Shown: positions 37,345-46,780, counted from the first letter of the stretch. The stretch is 64,000 nucleotides of DNA from Ornithinibacillus gellani (GCF_003730295.1 NZ_QTSZ01000037.1:62001-126000); one strand, 5' to 3'. The notes: generated by a model not told the origin, from the sequence alone. Numbers and translations: made by a program.

Positions 37345-37569
37345 TTAGTCGTTTGTGATCTCACCATGGCTTGTTTGTATAAGTGCCTTACCTCTAATTT
37401 TAACTGCTGAAGTATGCTCTGTAAATTGGGCTATCATAATTTCTCCCTGATCCAATTTTTCAGCATGATGGAAGCGTGTATCCGTTCCTCGGGTTAAGCC
37501 AATCACATTGACCCCATCTTCCAACGCTTTAATTACAAAAAAATCCGATTTTGCAGCCGATGCTTCCAT
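37345..37569 (-). CDS. mtrB: trp RNA-binding attenuation protein TRAP
   Basis: 74 residues from the ATG at 37567-37569, eight bases after GGAG. TRAP forms an 11-mer that binds tryptophan and then GAG/UAG repeats in trp mRNA leaders. The protein is nearly the same as in B. subtilis ([32 protein letters not shown]), and the RNA-binding Lys38, Lys57 and Arg59 are present. In B. subtilis folE (mtrA) stands between hbs and mtrB; it is missing here. No trp gene occurs in this window. Confidence 0.96.
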   Translation of the reverse strand: MEASAAKSDFFVIKALEDGVNVIGLTRGTDTRFHHAEKLDQGEIMIAQFTEHTSAVKIRGKALIQTSHGEITND

Positions 37570-37649
37570 AAGATTCACTCCCAGTCGATGTACTTTCTTT
37601 CAATATGACCTATTCTTTGAACGATGTCAAAACAGATGAATCGAATGCA

Positions 37650-37682
37650 AAATAAAAAGGGTGCGATTGAACGCACCCTATA
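37650..37682 (-). terminator. Terminator after hbs
   Basis: AGGGTGCG-TTCAAT-CGCACCCT then TTTTTATTTT on the minus strand. Confidence 0.92.
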
Positions 37683-37698
37683 TGGCCCTATGTACAGA

Positions 37699-37971
37699 TT
37701 ATTTTACACTGTCTTTAAGGGCTTTACCTGCTTTGAAAGCAGGAACTTTGCTAGCTGCAATTTCGATCTCTTCCCCAGTTTGTGGGTTACGACCCTTACG
37801 AGCAGCACGTTCACGTACTTCAAAGTTACCGAAACCAATTAACTGTACTTTTTCACCTTTGCTAAGTGAATCCATGATAGCTTCGAAAACTGCATCTACA
37901 GCTTTACCAGCATCTTTCTTAGATAGTTCGCTTTTGTCAGCTACTGCGTTAATTAAGTCTGTCTTGTTCAT
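37699..37971 (-). CDS. hbs: DNA-binding protein HU
   Basis: 90 residues from the ATG at 37969-37971 after GGAGGAGGTG; the longer ORF runs into the leader. Bends and packs DNA as a dimer. [21 protein letters not shown] and [20 protein letters not shown] (the DNA-binding arm) are typical. Strong ribosome-binding site fits an abundant protein. Confidence 0.98.
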   Translation of the reverse strand: MNKTDLINAVADKSELSKKDAGKAVDAVFEAIMDSLSKGEKVQLIGFGNFEVRERAARKGRNPQTGEEIEIAASKVPAFKAGKALKDSVK

Positions 37972-38007
37972 GATATTCACCTCCTCCCAGTTAATTTTAA
38001 TCGACAT

Positions 38008-38092
38008 TGGAACAAATCATTTCACAATCATTTGTTCACCATATTGCCATCTTTTATACAAGGTTGCTACCAAATCATTGGTAACAAGGCTT
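38008..38092 (-). promoter_or_regulatory. 5' leader of hbs with a hairpin
   Basis: From the promoter at 38093-38121 the mRNA would have a leader of about 115 bases. It contains GTTACCAA-TGA-TTTGGTAGC (38070-38092 region), a near-perfect hairpin, and a second smaller inverted repeat (ACAAATGATTGTGAAATGATTTGT). A role in stability or control is possible but unproven. Confidence 0.4.
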
Positions 38093-38121
38093 ATATTAAC
38101 TGAGTTCGGCATAAAATTCAA
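38093..38121 (-). promoter_or_regulatory. Sigma-A-type promoter of hbs
   Basis: TTGAAT, exactly 17 bases, TAATAT on the minus strand. Confidence 0.7.
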
Positions 38122-38370
38122 CAATTTTTTAGCTATTTCTTAAAAAATGTCTACTATTTGCGGATTTTTAGTTGAAATCCTGTTCCTGCCAGACAGCTAA
38201 TGGCTTGTACAATATTTGTACACAATAAATATATACGACATGGTTTTTCATTTTCCTTCCGTCCAACTTCATTTTAACGGAAAGAGTTATTGACTGAATC
38301 TTATCTTGAATAAATGATGGTCGTCCAGCGGTTGTCGGATGATGAACAAACTGCAAATATTGAAATCAAC

Positions 38371-38405
38371 AAAAAACACGATGCCTCCTGATGCACCGTG
38401 TTTTT
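38371..38405 (-). terminator. Terminator after spoIVA
   Basis: AAAAACACGGTGCAT...ATGC-TCGTGTTTTTT-type stem (CACGGTGCAT/ATGCATCGTG with one mismatch) after the spoIVA stop. The rest of the gap 38122-38448 holds no feature I can support; a 62-codon minus-strand ORF at 38168-38356 looks like chance. Confidence 0.75.
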
Positions 38406-38448
38406 CAAAAGTCTCGTATTTCATGTTTTCGAGAGCCTTGCATGTTCA

Positions 38449-39927
38449 TTATAGGATGATGGCAATCAGTCCACCAGAGCCTTCATTGATGATTCGTTCT
38501 AGTGTGTCTTTTAGTTTATATCTGGCATTTTCAGGCATGAGTGAAATTTTTGCTTGAATTCCTTCCCTTACGATAGAGTTTAATGACCTACCAAAAATAT
38601 CAGATTCCCATATGGATAATGGGTCTTCTTCAAAATCTTGCATTAAATACCGAACCAATTCTTCACTTTGCTTCTCTGTACCGATAATTGGGGCGAATTC
38701 GGATTCAACCTCCACCTTAATCATGTGGATAGATGGTGCTACCGCCTTTAATCTTACACCATAACGTGGGCCTTGGCGTATAATTTCCGGTTCATCCAAC
38801 TCCATATCCTCCAGGGTCGGTGCAGCAATTCCATAGCCCACTTGTTTCACCATTTGCAACGCACCTGCAACCTGATCGTATTCTCGTTTTGCATGTGAAA
38901 ATTCCTGCATAATCTCCAGTAAATGGTCTTTTCCTCTAATCTCTTCCCCAACAATCTCTTTTAAGACATCATCATAAAGATGATTTGGGGCATGCAAATC
39001 AATTTCTGCGATTCCCTCTCCCATTTCCATACCGGCAATATTTGCGCCATCAATATATTCGTAGTCCGTAAAGGATTGGACAATTTGATCCACATCTCGT
39101 AGTCTGCGAATGTTTTTAACAGTAGCCTGAATGGCTTCCTGATAGCTGTCCTTCAACCAATGATTTTCACGTAGTACCATTACCCAGCTTGGTAAATTAA
39201 CATTCACTTCTAATACAGGAAACTCATACAGTGCTTCCCGCATGACATTATATACATCGTGTTCTGTCATAGATTCTACGCTCATCGATAACACAGGAAT
39301 GTCATATTGTTCTGCTAAATCCTGTCGAAGCTGCTCCGTCTGATCGCTATTCGGTCGAACAGAATTAACAATCATAATAAATGGTTTTCCAACCTCTTTT
39401 AATTCTTCAACTACTTTTGCTTCCGCATCTTCATATTCTGAACGAGGAATTTCACCAATTGTACCATCCGTAGTTACGACGACACCGATAGTAGAATGTT
39501 CTTGGATTACCTTCCTCGTACCAATTTCGGCAGCGTCGTGAAAAGGAATAGGATCCTCATACCAGGGCGTATGGACCATTCTAGGGCCGTTTTCATCCTC
39601 GAAGCCCTTAGCCCCCTCTACAGCATATCCAACACAGTCTACTAGCCTTATATTAACTTCTAATCCATCTTCTACATTCACTGTGACTGCTTGATTGGGA
39701 ATGAATTTCGGTTCAGTCGTCATAATTGTCTTTCCTGCAGCACTTTGGGGTAATTCATCATGTGCTCGTGCGCGTTCACTTTCATCCACAATATTCGGTA
39801 GTACCAACAGCTCCATCATTTTTTTAATAAAAGTAGATTTTCCTGTCCGGACTGCTCCCACGACGCCTAAATAAATATCTCCATTCGTCCGTTTCGAAAT
39901 ATCTTTAAAAATATCAATTTTCTTCAA
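38449..39927 (-). CDS. spoIVA: Stage IV sporulation protein A (spore coat ATPase)
   Basis: 492 residues, the exact size of B. subtilis SpoIVA, when started at TTG (39925-39927) after GGAGGGG. A mother-cell ATPase that polymerises into the basement layer of the spore coat. N-terminal GTPase-like fold with Walker A GAVRTGKST (Lys30), DCVGYAVEGAKG, and a central and C-terminal coat-anchoring part ending NEGSGGLIAIIL. Sigma-E promoter upstream fits mother-cell expression. Confidence 0.97.
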   Translation of the reverse strand: MKKIDIFKDISKRTNGDIYLGVVGAVRTGKSTFIKKMMELLVLPNIVDESERARAHDELPQSAAGKTIMTTEPKFIPNQAVTVNVEDGLEVNIRLVDCVGYAVEGAKGFEDENGPRMVHTPWYEDPIPFHDAAEIGTRKVIQEHSTIGVVVTTDGTIGEIPRSEYEDAEAKVVEELKEVGKPFIMIVNSVRPNSDQTEQLRQDLAEQYDIPVLSMSVESMTEHDVYNVMREALYEFPVLEVNVNLPSWVMVLRENHWLKDSYQEAIQATVKNIRRLRDVDQIVQSFTDYEYIDGANIAGMEMGEGIAEIDLHAPNHLYDDVLKEIVGEEIRGKDHLLEIMQEFSHAKREYDQVAGALQMVKQVGYGIAAPTLEDMELDEPEIIRQGPRYGVRLKAVAPSIHMIKVEVESEFAPIIGTEKQSEELVRYLMQDFEEDPLSIWESDIFGRSLNSIVREGIQAKISLMPENARYKLKDTLERIINEGSGGLIAIIL

Positions 39928-39989
39928 GCGATCCCCTCCCGATCTCACTTACAATTGTTATCTTCATGCTACGAATAATTGACATTACA

Positions 39990-40019
39990 AGTCTATGATG
40001 TTGTCCTATTTAAATATGA
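39990..40019 (-). promoter_or_regulatory. Sigma-E-type promoter of spoIVA
   Basis: TCATATT (-35), 15 bases, CATAGACT (-10) on the minus strand; the sigma-E consensus is about KMATATT, 14-15 bases, CATACAHT, one mismatch here. About 63 bases before the start codon. The remainder of 40020-40205 holds nothing I can name. Confidence 0.6.
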
Positions 40020-40205
40020 CTGTTTATGTAAAAAGGATGATATTATTTTTAAAGGAACGGTTGCAATACTATTATCTCGTTTGTCTAAGCATGGATAACA
40101 ATGAATATATCCTAATTACATGACGGGTATGTCAGACATTAAAGGCTAATTAATGCTTTATCCATATTTGGATATTACCAAGTAACCACCCATCTATCAT
40201 GACAA

Positions 40206-40248
40206 AAAAGCACACTTGCAATAATATATGCTGCAAGTGTGCTTTTAT
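40206..40248 (-). terminator. Terminator after yphF
   Basis: AGCACACTTGCA...TGCAAGTGTGCT stem, flanked by TTTTTTG on the minus and TTTTAT on the plus strand, so possibly bidirectional. Confidence 0.9.
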
Positions 40249-40273
40249 GTTGGATATTTATATCCTGAATATA

Positions 40274-40996
40274 CTATTTTTTCATGAAAACAGGTTCCCC
40301 ATCTTTAATGGTATATGGAAAGGAATAAGCGGGTAAAAATGGTGTGTTTTCAGCGATGATGTAGCGAATGTCATCACCGGTTTCATAAGGATTTTCAAAA
40401 TCCTTTATAGCCTGATTCAAGTCAATACGGTAGTCAACAAAAAGATTACCTTCCACATCCATAATGATTGGTAAATTATTTTTTGTATACGGACTTGTTA
40501 CATAGGGTGCCTGTTTCAAGCCAAGCTTTTTAAAGTCTATTTGAAAAATATTCCCTTCAATCTTATCGCCAAATGGTGGATATAAGTGTTTATTTCGATA
40601 AATATTTAACTTAGTATGAACGCTTCGAATTTGTTCTGTCATACGCAAGTCAATTAGTTTCACTTGTGGATTGTTTTCGGGATCCAAGATAGCATATTGA
40701 TAAACTCCTCCATTTTCATATGCATTACCAGGGATCGTTTGCAGTGTATTACTTTCTCGTAGCAAGGAAAAATCAACTAAATATTTTTCAAATATAGGTG
40801 TATCATTATCCTTCGTTTTAATAGGTAAAATCCCTTGGTTTTTTTCCTGATATGCTTCCACAGCATGTTGAACCATTGCTAACTGTTCTTCATTAGGCGA
40901 TTGATTTTTTTCCAATTCGTTCTGTGGATACATACAGCCGCCAAGCAAAGATATAACAAGGATTATTCCTGATAATTTCAATAAAGTGTGCTTCAT
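40274..40996 (-). CDS. yphF: Lipoprotein YphF
   Basis: 240 residues (B. subtilis 244). Signal peptide with lipobox LLGGC, so Cys21 is the lipid-modified residue. The mature part starts MYPQNELEKNQSPNEEQ and is a soluble domain outside the membrane. Sporulation-linked by neighbours (spoIVA, yphE); function unknown. Sixteen bases after yphE, so likely the same transcript. Confidence 0.88.
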   Translation of the reverse strand: MKHTLLKLSGIILVISLLGGCMYPQNELEKNQSPNEEQLAMVQHAVEAYQEKNQGILPIKTKDNDTPIFEKYLVDFSLLRESNTLQTIPGNAYENGGVYQYAILDPENNPQVKLIDLRMTEQIRSVHTKLNIYRNKHLYPPFGDKIEGNIFQIDFKKLGLKQAPYVTSPYTKNNLPIIMDVEGNLFVDYRIDLNQAIKDFENPYETGDDIRYIIAENTPFLPAYSFPYTIKDGEPVFMKK

Positions 40997-41012
40997 TATT
41001 TATCCTCCTAGC

Positions 41013-41210
41013 CTATACTCCTGTTGGGCCACTGAACACAATATATAATATAATTAAGCCGCCTAGTATCAGGCAGATAAAGCCAAGTATATTTATGATA
41101 ATGGCTAGGACACCATTTAATTTACCACTTAAAAATTTCAAACCCAATGCAAGAAATAACAATATCATTCCAGCAAAGGAAACCCACATTTTTAACATTG
41201 ATAAAGACAT
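41013..41210 (-). CDS. yphE: Small membrane protein YphE (DUF2768)
   Basis: 65 residues with two membrane segments (about 6-27 and 33-58) and almost no soluble part. Matches YphE (67 residues) by size, composition and place between spoVIF/gpsA and yphF. AGGTGAG precedes the ATG. Function unknown. Confidence 0.83.
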   Translation of the reverse strand: MSLSMLKMWVSFAGMILLFLALGLKFLSGKLNGVLAIIINILGFICLILGGLIILYIVFSGPTGV

Positions 41211-41323
41211 CTTTCATCTCACCTCTGCTTTTCGAAATGGCTTGTAAAAACATGATTATGTAGTGTTTATTTGATATGCTTTTTAGTAATAACTCCAATT
41301 GAACGATAAAATGACCCTTCCGT

Positions 41324-41332
41324 ATTATATCA
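41324..41332 (-). promoter_or_regulatory. Extended -10 promoter candidate for yphE-yphF
   Basis: TG-A-TATAAT on the minus strand, about 114 bases before yphE. Apart from this and the terminator at 41400-41440, the 41211-41538 gap shows nothing. Confidence 0.45.
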
Positions 41333-41399
41333 TAGGATGGGGTCAAGATTGTAAGGAAATCTTTCTATGATTGAAGTAATGGTTACTGAATGTCATAAA

Positions 41400-41440
41400 A
41401 AAGAAGCCGGAATAAAAGGGGCAATTTTTATTCCGGCTCG
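41400..41440 (-). terminator. Terminator after spoVIF
   Basis: AGCCGGAATAAAA...TTTTATTCCGGCT stem then TCTTTTTT on the minus strand. Confidence 0.9.
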
Positions 41441-41538
41441 ACTAAATAACACCCACAGCAACTCTATCCATGAATGCTTCTGCGTTTTATTGTATGCGGG
41501 TTAGCAAGCATTTGCATCCTCATCAGCCCAGCCTTTTG

Positions 41539-41799
41539 CTACTTTTTAAAAAGCTGACTTAAGGACTGCATATCATGGGGCATTTTATTATTCGTGATCG
41601 ACTGGACAATTCGATCCTCTTTTTCTTTTGTCAATGGTTTATTTGCCATTCGAGCTAATTGGCGAACAAGATTTCGGACCGTACGTTCATCCGAAAAATC
41701 AGCATGCTTTACAGAATCAGCGACCTGATAAATATCACCTGGTTTCATATTTGTATTCTGTTGGATTTTTTTAAACACATTGCTGCGATTTTGATTCAC
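41539..41799 (-). CDS. spoVIF: Stage VI sporulation protein F-like
   Basis: 86 residues, soluble, helical. The series NVFKKIQQNTNMKPGDIYQVADSVKHADFSDE and the RNLVRQLARMANKPLTKEKED region (given here in parts) fit the SpoVIF/YjcC family, which acts in late spore coat assembly. Placement just after gpsA is common outside B. subtilis, where the gene lies elsewhere. GGAGGAGAA precedes the ATG. Confidence 0.8.
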   Translation of the reverse strand: MNQNRSNVFKKIQQNTNMKPGDIYQVADSVKHADFSDERTVRNLVRQLARMANKPLTKEKEDRIVQSITNNKMPHDMQSLSQLFKK

Positions 41800-41858
41800 T
41801 TATTCTCCTCCTTGCTGCATGAATTCAACATATTATATGCAGCAATGGATAAATCGTG

Positions 41859-42896
41859 TTACTTCGTATAACGGTTCCGCAGCAGTGAAGCTAAATCATC
41901 CATTTCTTCGCGTTTGTCGCGATTCATAAGCTGCTCGACAACATCCTTTGGTGATTTGTCTTCAAACAAAATTTGATATATCCCCGTTGTAATTGGCATT
42001 TCGACATTTTCCGATAATGCAAATTTATAGGCTGCCTTTGCTGTTCGCACTCCCTCAACTACCATTCCCATTTGTTCGAGAACCTCATCCAATTTACGTC
42101 CTTTACCGAGTAAATTTCCAGCCCGCCAATTCCGGCTGTGTACACTTGTACAGGTCACTATTAAATCACCGACACCTGGAAGACCTAAGAAAGATAACGG
42201 GTTGGCACCTAAAGAAGTTCCCAGCCTGGTAATTTCCGCTAAACCACGCGTAATTAAAGCTGCCTTTGCATTATCACCATAGCCAAGACCATCGGAAATA
42301 CCTGCGCCAAGGGCAATAATGTTTTTTAATGCCCCGCCTAGTTCAATTCCAATTAAGTCTTTACTTGTATAGACTCTGAACGAATCATTAAAAAACAAAT
42401 CCTGCGCGAATTTTGCATGTTCTTCATTTAAAGAAGATACAGTTACAGTCGTTGGTTGGCGTTTGGCAACCTCTTCTGCATGGCTTGGTCCAGATAAGAC
42501 GACAATATCTTCGTAGGTTATCTTGGTCATTTCTTCACTTATCATTTGTGAAACGCGCTTCAATGTACCAGGCTCAATACCTTTAGATGCATGAATAATG
42601 ACTGCAGAATCTGGCATTATCGAATCAAGCTGAGCACAAACATCCCTTATGGCTTTTGTTGGAACAACTAGAACAATCGCTTCTACACCCTTTACTGCTT
42701 CTTCCATTGAGTAAAATGCCTTTATTTTTTCGGGTATCATAATTTCAAGATATTTTTCGTTTTTATGTGTCGTATTAATGGTTTCTGCTTGTTCTTTGCG
42801 ATGAGACCATAGACGCACATCATGTCCACAATCTGCTAAGACGATACTTAACGCTGTTCCCCAGCTACCCGCTCCCAAAACTGCTACAGTAGACAT
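41859..42896 (-). CDS. gpsA: Glycerol-3-phosphate dehydrogenase, NAD(P)+
   Basis: 345 residues, same as B. subtilis, from the ATG at 42894-42896 after AAGGAGG. Makes sn-glycerol-3-phosphate for phospholipids. AVLGAGSWGTALSIVLA (dinucleotide), SKGIEPGTLKRVSQ, ELGGALKNIIALGAGISDGL with the catalytic Lys, and GLAEITRLG are typical. Thirteen bases after der. Confidence 0.97.
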   Translation of the reverse strand: MSTVAVLGAGSWGTALSIVLADCGHDVRLWSHRKEQAETINTTHKNEKYLEIMIPEKIKAFYSMEEAVKGVEAIVLVVPTKAIRDVCAQLDSIMPDSAVIIHASKGIEPGTLKRVSQMISEEMTKITYEDIVVLSGPSHAEEVAKRQPTTVTVSSLNEEHAKFAQDLFFNDSFRVYTSKDLIGIELGGALKNIIALGAGISDGLGYGDNAKAALITRGLAEITRLGTSLGANPLSFLGLPGVGDLIVTCTSVHSRNWRAGNLLGKGRKLDEVLEQMGMVVEGVRTAKAAYKFALSENVEMPITTGIYQILFEDKSPKDVVEQLMNRDKREEMDDLASLLRNRYTK

Positions 42897-42909
42897 AATA
42901 AATTCCTCC

Positions 42910-44220
42910 TTATTGCCTCTTTCTTGCAAAGATTTTAATCGGTGTTCCAATAAAACCAAAAGCATCACGAATTTTATTTTCTAAAAAACGTTGATAAGAA
43001 AAATGCATGAGCTCAGGCTCATTTACAAATATGACAAAACTAGGTGGCTTGGTAGATACCTGAGTCGCATAAAGTACCTTTAATCTCCTGCCTTTTATCG
43101 TAGGTGTTGGGTTCATTGCAATGGCATCCATAATGACGTCATTCAAAACATTAGTTGGTATTCTTTTCACATGGTTTTCACTGGCCATGTTTACTGCAGG
43201 CAGAAGCGTGTGCAACCGTTTTTTCGTTTTAGCTGAAAGAAAGACTATTGGTGCATAATCTAGAAATTGAAAATGTGCCCTAATATTTGCTTCAAAATCT
43301 TTCATCGCTTTTTCATCTGAAGCAACGGTATCCCATTTATTTACAACAATAACAATTGCTCTTCCTGCATCATGTGCATAACCAGCAATTTTTTTATCTT
43401 GCTCTCGTATTCCTGTATCAGCGTCGATTAATACAAGAACGACATCTGATCTTTCTATTGCTTTTAGTGCGCGTAACACACTATATTTTTCTGTCGTTTC
43501 ATATACTTTACCGCGTTTTCGCATACCAGCTGTGTCAATGATGACATAATCTTTATCGTCCCGATGCAAATGTGTATCAACCGCATCACGCGTCGTTCCT
43601 TCTATATCACTAACAATGACACGATCTTCATTTAAAATAGCATTAACGAGCGAAGATTTACCAACATTTGGTCGTCCGATTAAACTAAAATGAATGGTGT
43701 CTTCACTTTCTTCTATCGGTTCATCCGTAGGAAAATGACGAACCACCTCATCCAGCATATCACCTAAGCCAAGTCCGTGCGCTCCTGAAATAGGAAAAGG
43801 TTCCCCAAAACCAAGTGAGTAATATTCATAAATTTCATCACGCATTTCAGGATTGTCTACCTTATTTACCGCCAACACAACAGGTTTGTTGGAACGAAAT
43901 AATAATTTGGCTACTTCTTCGTCTGCACCCGTAATACCTTCCTTTGCGTTAACGATAAAAATAATAACATCCGCCTCATCAATTGCAATTTCGGCTTGCT
44001 GGCGGATTTGCACCAATAGTGGTTCATCGCCAATATCTATTCCACCAGTATCAATTAAGTTAAATTCAGTGGCTAACCACTCACCCTGTGCATAAATTCT
44101 ATCCCGTGTAACACCTGGTTTATCCTCAACAATTGAAATTCGCTCGCCAACAAGACGATTGAAAATGGTTGATTTTCCTACATTCGGTCTTCCAACAATT
44201 GCTACAACAGCTTTTCTCAT
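42910..44220 (-). CDS. der: Ribosome-assembly GTPase Der (EngA)
   Basis: 436 residues with two tandem GTPase domains and a C-terminal KH-like domain. G1 motifs GRPNVGKST (about 10-17) and GRPNVGKSS (about 183), DTGG and DTAG, NKVD and NKWD. Needed for 50S assembly. First gene of der-gpsA-spoVIF; repeat copy 3 ends about 38 bases in front of its start. Confidence 0.97.
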   Translation of the reverse strand: MRKAVVAIVGRPNVGKSTIFNRLVGERISIVEDKPGVTRDRIYAQGEWLATEFNLIDTGGIDIGDEPLLVQIRQQAEIAIDEADVIIFIVNAKEGITGADEEVAKLLFRSNKPVVLAVNKVDNPEMRDEIYEYYSLGFGEPFPISGAHGLGLGDMLDEVVRHFPTDEPIEESEDTIHFSLIGRPNVGKSSLVNAILNEDRVIVSDIEGTTRDAVDTHLHRDDKDYVIIDTAGMRKRGKVYETTEKYSVLRALKAIERSDVVLVLIDADTGIREQDKKIAGYAHDAGRAIVIVVNKWDTVASDEKAMKDFEANIRAHFQFLDYAPIVFLSAKTKKRLHTLLPAVNMASENHVKRIPTNVLNDVIMDAIAMNPTPTIKGRRLKVLYATQVSTKPPSFVIFVNEPELMHFSYQRFLENKIRDAFGFIGTPIKIFARKRQ

Positions 44221-44257
44221 GAAAGGTACATCCTTTCCTTTATATCATTAACTTTTT

Positions 44258-44415
44258 TCACGGATTAACTGGCTGTAAGTCCCCCACGTCAAGAATTATA
44301 GTTGATCACAAGCATTGTAAGTGGGGGATCAACAGCCAGTAAAGGCCTGATTGGTTCAACTAACAATCAGTGGGGAAAGTGCAAAAACCCCCCCCTGATT
44401 GAAGTTTCACTTTAT
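44258..44415 (+). repeat. Structured intergenic repeat, copy 3 (full)
   Basis: Left end TCACGGATTAACTGGCTG, right end CTGATTGAAGTTTCAC then TTTAT. The nested stem is best here: ACTGGCTGT, four bases, CCCCCAC pairs with GTGGGGG, four bases, ACAGCCAGT. A second hairpin AATCAG...CTGATT follows, with a longer C-run than in copy 1. Same strand as copies 1 and 2. It lies between the ypfD terminator and the start of der, so it may be in the der leader. Confidence 0.9.
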
Positions 44416-44648
44416 TATTCTAGCAAATGTGACCAAGATAAACAATTTTAAGTTGTGGCCACTAGGCTATCTATAGACGCTTTTAACGTACTTCTTATCT
44501 TAAATGATACTTGAATGAATGATGGAAAGCGAATCTGCCATATTTGGACTGATCATGATTCGCATGTTATTTCACGAAGTATATGATCCGATTCATTTCA
44601 ACCTGAGAACATATTAAGAAAAACAAACAGCACCATTATTAGCGTAAA
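44416..44648. other. Intergenic region between ypfD and the repeat
   Basis: About 230 AT-rich bases. In B. subtilis the neighbouring ypzI, yphA and fni lie here; no trace of them is visible, and no ORF, terminator or promoter could be supported. Confidence 0.4.
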
Positions 44649-44682
44649 CAAAAAAGGTCCCTCCCAAACATTGGGAAGGACA
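44649..44682 (-). terminator. Terminator after ypfD
   Basis: GTCCTTCCCA-ATGTT-TGGGAGGGAC (one mismatch) then CTTTTTTG on the minus strand. Confidence 0.9.
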
Positions 44683-44703
44683 AAATCCTTAAGAGTTGGA
44701 TTA

Positions 44704-45834
44704 TTATTTGTATTTATTCAATTTATCTCCAATGATGTCGCCGAATTGAAAACTAGACTGATCGTCGTCTTTTTCGTATTTTCTATAGTCTTCTGCTTCC
44801 TGCTCTTGTTCAATTTCTTTGATGCTCAGTGACATACGTTCCTCTTCTTCATTAATATCAAGCACCTTGACATCGATTTCTTGACCAACCTCTAATACTT
44901 CTTGTGGCGTGCCAATATGACGGTTTGCAATTTGAGATATATGAACAAGCCCCTCCACACCAGGTGCTACTTCAACGAATGCACCAAAGTTTACAAGACG
45001 TTTAACCGTTCCTTGTACAACTTGTCCTTTTGAAATTTTATCAGAAATATTGGACCAAGGTCCAGGTAGAAGTGTTTTACGTGATAAAGAAATTCGCTCA
45101 TTATCACGGTCTACAGATAATACCTCTACTTTAATAACATCTCCTTCTGATACAACATCAGAAGCTTTTTCTACATGTTCATGTGCTAATTGTGAAATGT
45201 GAACCAATCCGTCAATGCCGCCTAAATCAACAAATGCACCAAAGCTTGTTAGACGTTGGACCTTACCTTCTAATACTTGGCCATCTTCAAGGGAGTGAAG
45301 TAATTCGTTCTTTTTCGCTGCAGCTTCTTCTTCTGCTACTGCGCGGTGAGAAAGAATGACGCGATTTTGTTCCCTATTGAAGTCGACAATTTTAACTGCT
45401 AGAGTTTGACCCTGATAGTCAGAGAAATCTTCTACAAAATAGGTTTCAACTAAGGATGCTGGGATAAATCCACGGACCCCAACGTCTGCAACTAGTCCAC
45501 CTTTTACAATTTCTTTAATTTTTGTTTCAAATACTTCACCTTGATTAAATTTTTCTTCAAGATCTTCCCAGGCGGCCTCAGCATCTACTGCCTTTTTGGA
45601 AAGAACTACTTCATCATCGTCGATTTTTTTAATTTTTAATGTGATGGAATCTCCTACGCTGACTACATCTCCAGGTACTTCTACATGAAGGCTTGAAAGT
45701 TCACCAATTGGGACAATGCCTTCCGTTTTATAACCGATGTCCACTAGAACGTGGTTGTCTTCTAACTTTACCACTTCTCCAGTAACCATATCGTCTACCT
45801 TTAAATCCGGAAATTCATTATTCACTTCACTCAT
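44704..45834 (-). CDS. ypfD: S1-domain protein YpfD (RpsA homologue)
   Basis: 376 residues (B. subtilis 382) with four S1 RNA-binding domains, starting at about residues 15, 102, 187 and 272; GGLVADVGVRGFIPASL, LTSFGAFVDLGGIDGLVH and LVNFGAFVEVAPGVEGLVH are typical. The C-terminus is charged. Resembles a short ribosomal protein S1; in Bacillus it is not a stable ribosome part and its role is poorly known. After cmk, as in B. subtilis. Confidence 0.92.
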   Translation of the reverse strand: MSEVNNEFPDLKVDDMVTGEVVKLEDNHVLVDIGYKTEGIVPIGELSSLHVEVPGDVVSVGDSITLKIKKIDDDEVVLSKKAVDAEAAWEDLEEKFNQGEVFETKIKEIVKGGLVADVGVRGFIPASLVETYFVEDFSDYQGQTLAVKIVDFNREQNRVILSHRAVAEEEAAAKKNELLHSLEDGQVLEGKVQRLTSFGAFVDLGGIDGLVHISQLAHEHVEKASDVVSEGDVIKVEVLSVDRDNERISLSRKTLLPGPWSNISDKISKGQVVQGTVKRLVNFGAFVEVAPGVEGLVHISQIANRHIGTPQEVLEVGQEIDVKVLDINEEEERMSLSIKEIEQEQEAEDYRKYEKDDDQSSFQFGDIIGDKLNKYK

Positions 45835-46027
45835 TGCCTTTTCCTCCTTAATATGCAGTTACCTCATTTTAATCAAATGAATGGTGGATTCATTCATTTT
45901 TGTATGTGATAGCGTTTTAAAAACAGCTTTCTTGTTATAACTTCTAATAATTCGATATATTTGTCAAGTAAAGAAGATTATGATTTATTAACCGTTCTGA
46001 TTTATTCATCATGCACTTTAGTAACGA

Positions 46028-46708
46028 TCACCGTTGAATACATTCCTTTGCTCGGTTAAGAATTTCTGTTGCCACTTGGTCAATCGTCATAGAGGTTGTA
46101 TCTAATTCAATTGCATCGTCTGCTTTCACAAGTGGTGCAGAGGAACGATTCGAATCAATGCGATCTCGTGCTTCAATCTCCTTTTTTAATTCTTCTAAAT
46201 CCGACGCAAAACCCTTCTCCAGGTTTTCTTTATGCCGCCGTAGAGCACGTTCTTCCACTGATGCGATTAAAAATATTTTCAGTTCCGCTTGGGGTAAAAC
46301 ATGCGTGCCTATATCCCGGCCGTCCATGACAACGCCATGTGATACCGCCAAATCCTGCTGCCGTTTAACCATGATTTCTCTCACTGGCGGGTGCTTAGCC
46401 ACATAAGACACACTGTTTGTCACATCATGCGACCTAATTTCAAGGGTAACATCTTGCTGGTCCATTTCCACACGTTGACCATCTTCCGTTTGTTTTAATC
46501 CAATTTCTGTATGACGCAATAATTCAGTTAATGCAGCTTCGTCTTCCAAATCAATTGAATGCTGCAGTGCTTTTAAAGTAAGTGCACGATACATGGCTCC
46601 CGTATCAATGTAGAGATATGAAAGCTTGTTTGCAACGATTTTAGCAACTGTGCTTTTACCTGCAGCTGCAGGACCATCGATTGCAATGGCGATTGTATTT
46701 CTGTTCAT
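46028..46708 (-). CDS. cmk: Cytidylate kinase
   Basis: 226 residues from the ATG at 46706-46708 with AAAGG upstream. Phosphorylates CMP and d[23 protein letters not shown] (P-loop), [24 protein letters not shown] and the lid [13 protein letters not shown] are seen. Between motI and ypfD. Confidence 0.97.
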   Translation of the reverse strand: MNRNTIAIAIDGPAAAGKSTVAKIVANKLSYLYIDTGAMYRALTLKALQHSIDLEDEAALTELLRHTEIGLKQTEDGQRVEMDQQDVTLEIRSHDVTNSVSYVAKHPPVREIMVKRQQDLAVSHGVVMDGRDIGTHVLPQAELKIFLIASVEERALRRHKENLEKGFASDLEELKKEIEARDRIDSNRSSAPLVKADDAIELDTTSMTIDQVATEILNRAKECIQR

Positions 46709-46754
46709 CAACACTGACCTTTCCTTTCATTGGACATTTAGTGCGGTAAACCAT

Positions 46755-46780
46755 TTAAAAAACTTGGCATCCGCCAAGTT
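46755..46780 (-). terminator. Terminator after motI
   Basis: AACTTGGC-ATCC-GCCAAGTT perfect 8-bp stem, then TTTTTAAA on the minus strand. Confidence 0.88.

Noticed and set aside
37240-37700. TRAP-binding (G/U)AG repeat array near mtrB
   Set aside because: Only scattered GAG/TAG triplets with irregular spacing were found.
38168-38356. 62-codon minus-strand ORF between hbs and spoIVA
   Set aside because: Starts without a ribosome-binding site, has no recognisable features, and lies in non-coding DNA upstream of the hbs promoter.
45940-45975. TTGACA on the minus strand upstream of ypfD as a promoter
   Set aside because: The nearest -10-like sequence (TATAAC) is 22 bases away, too far for a sigma-A promoter.
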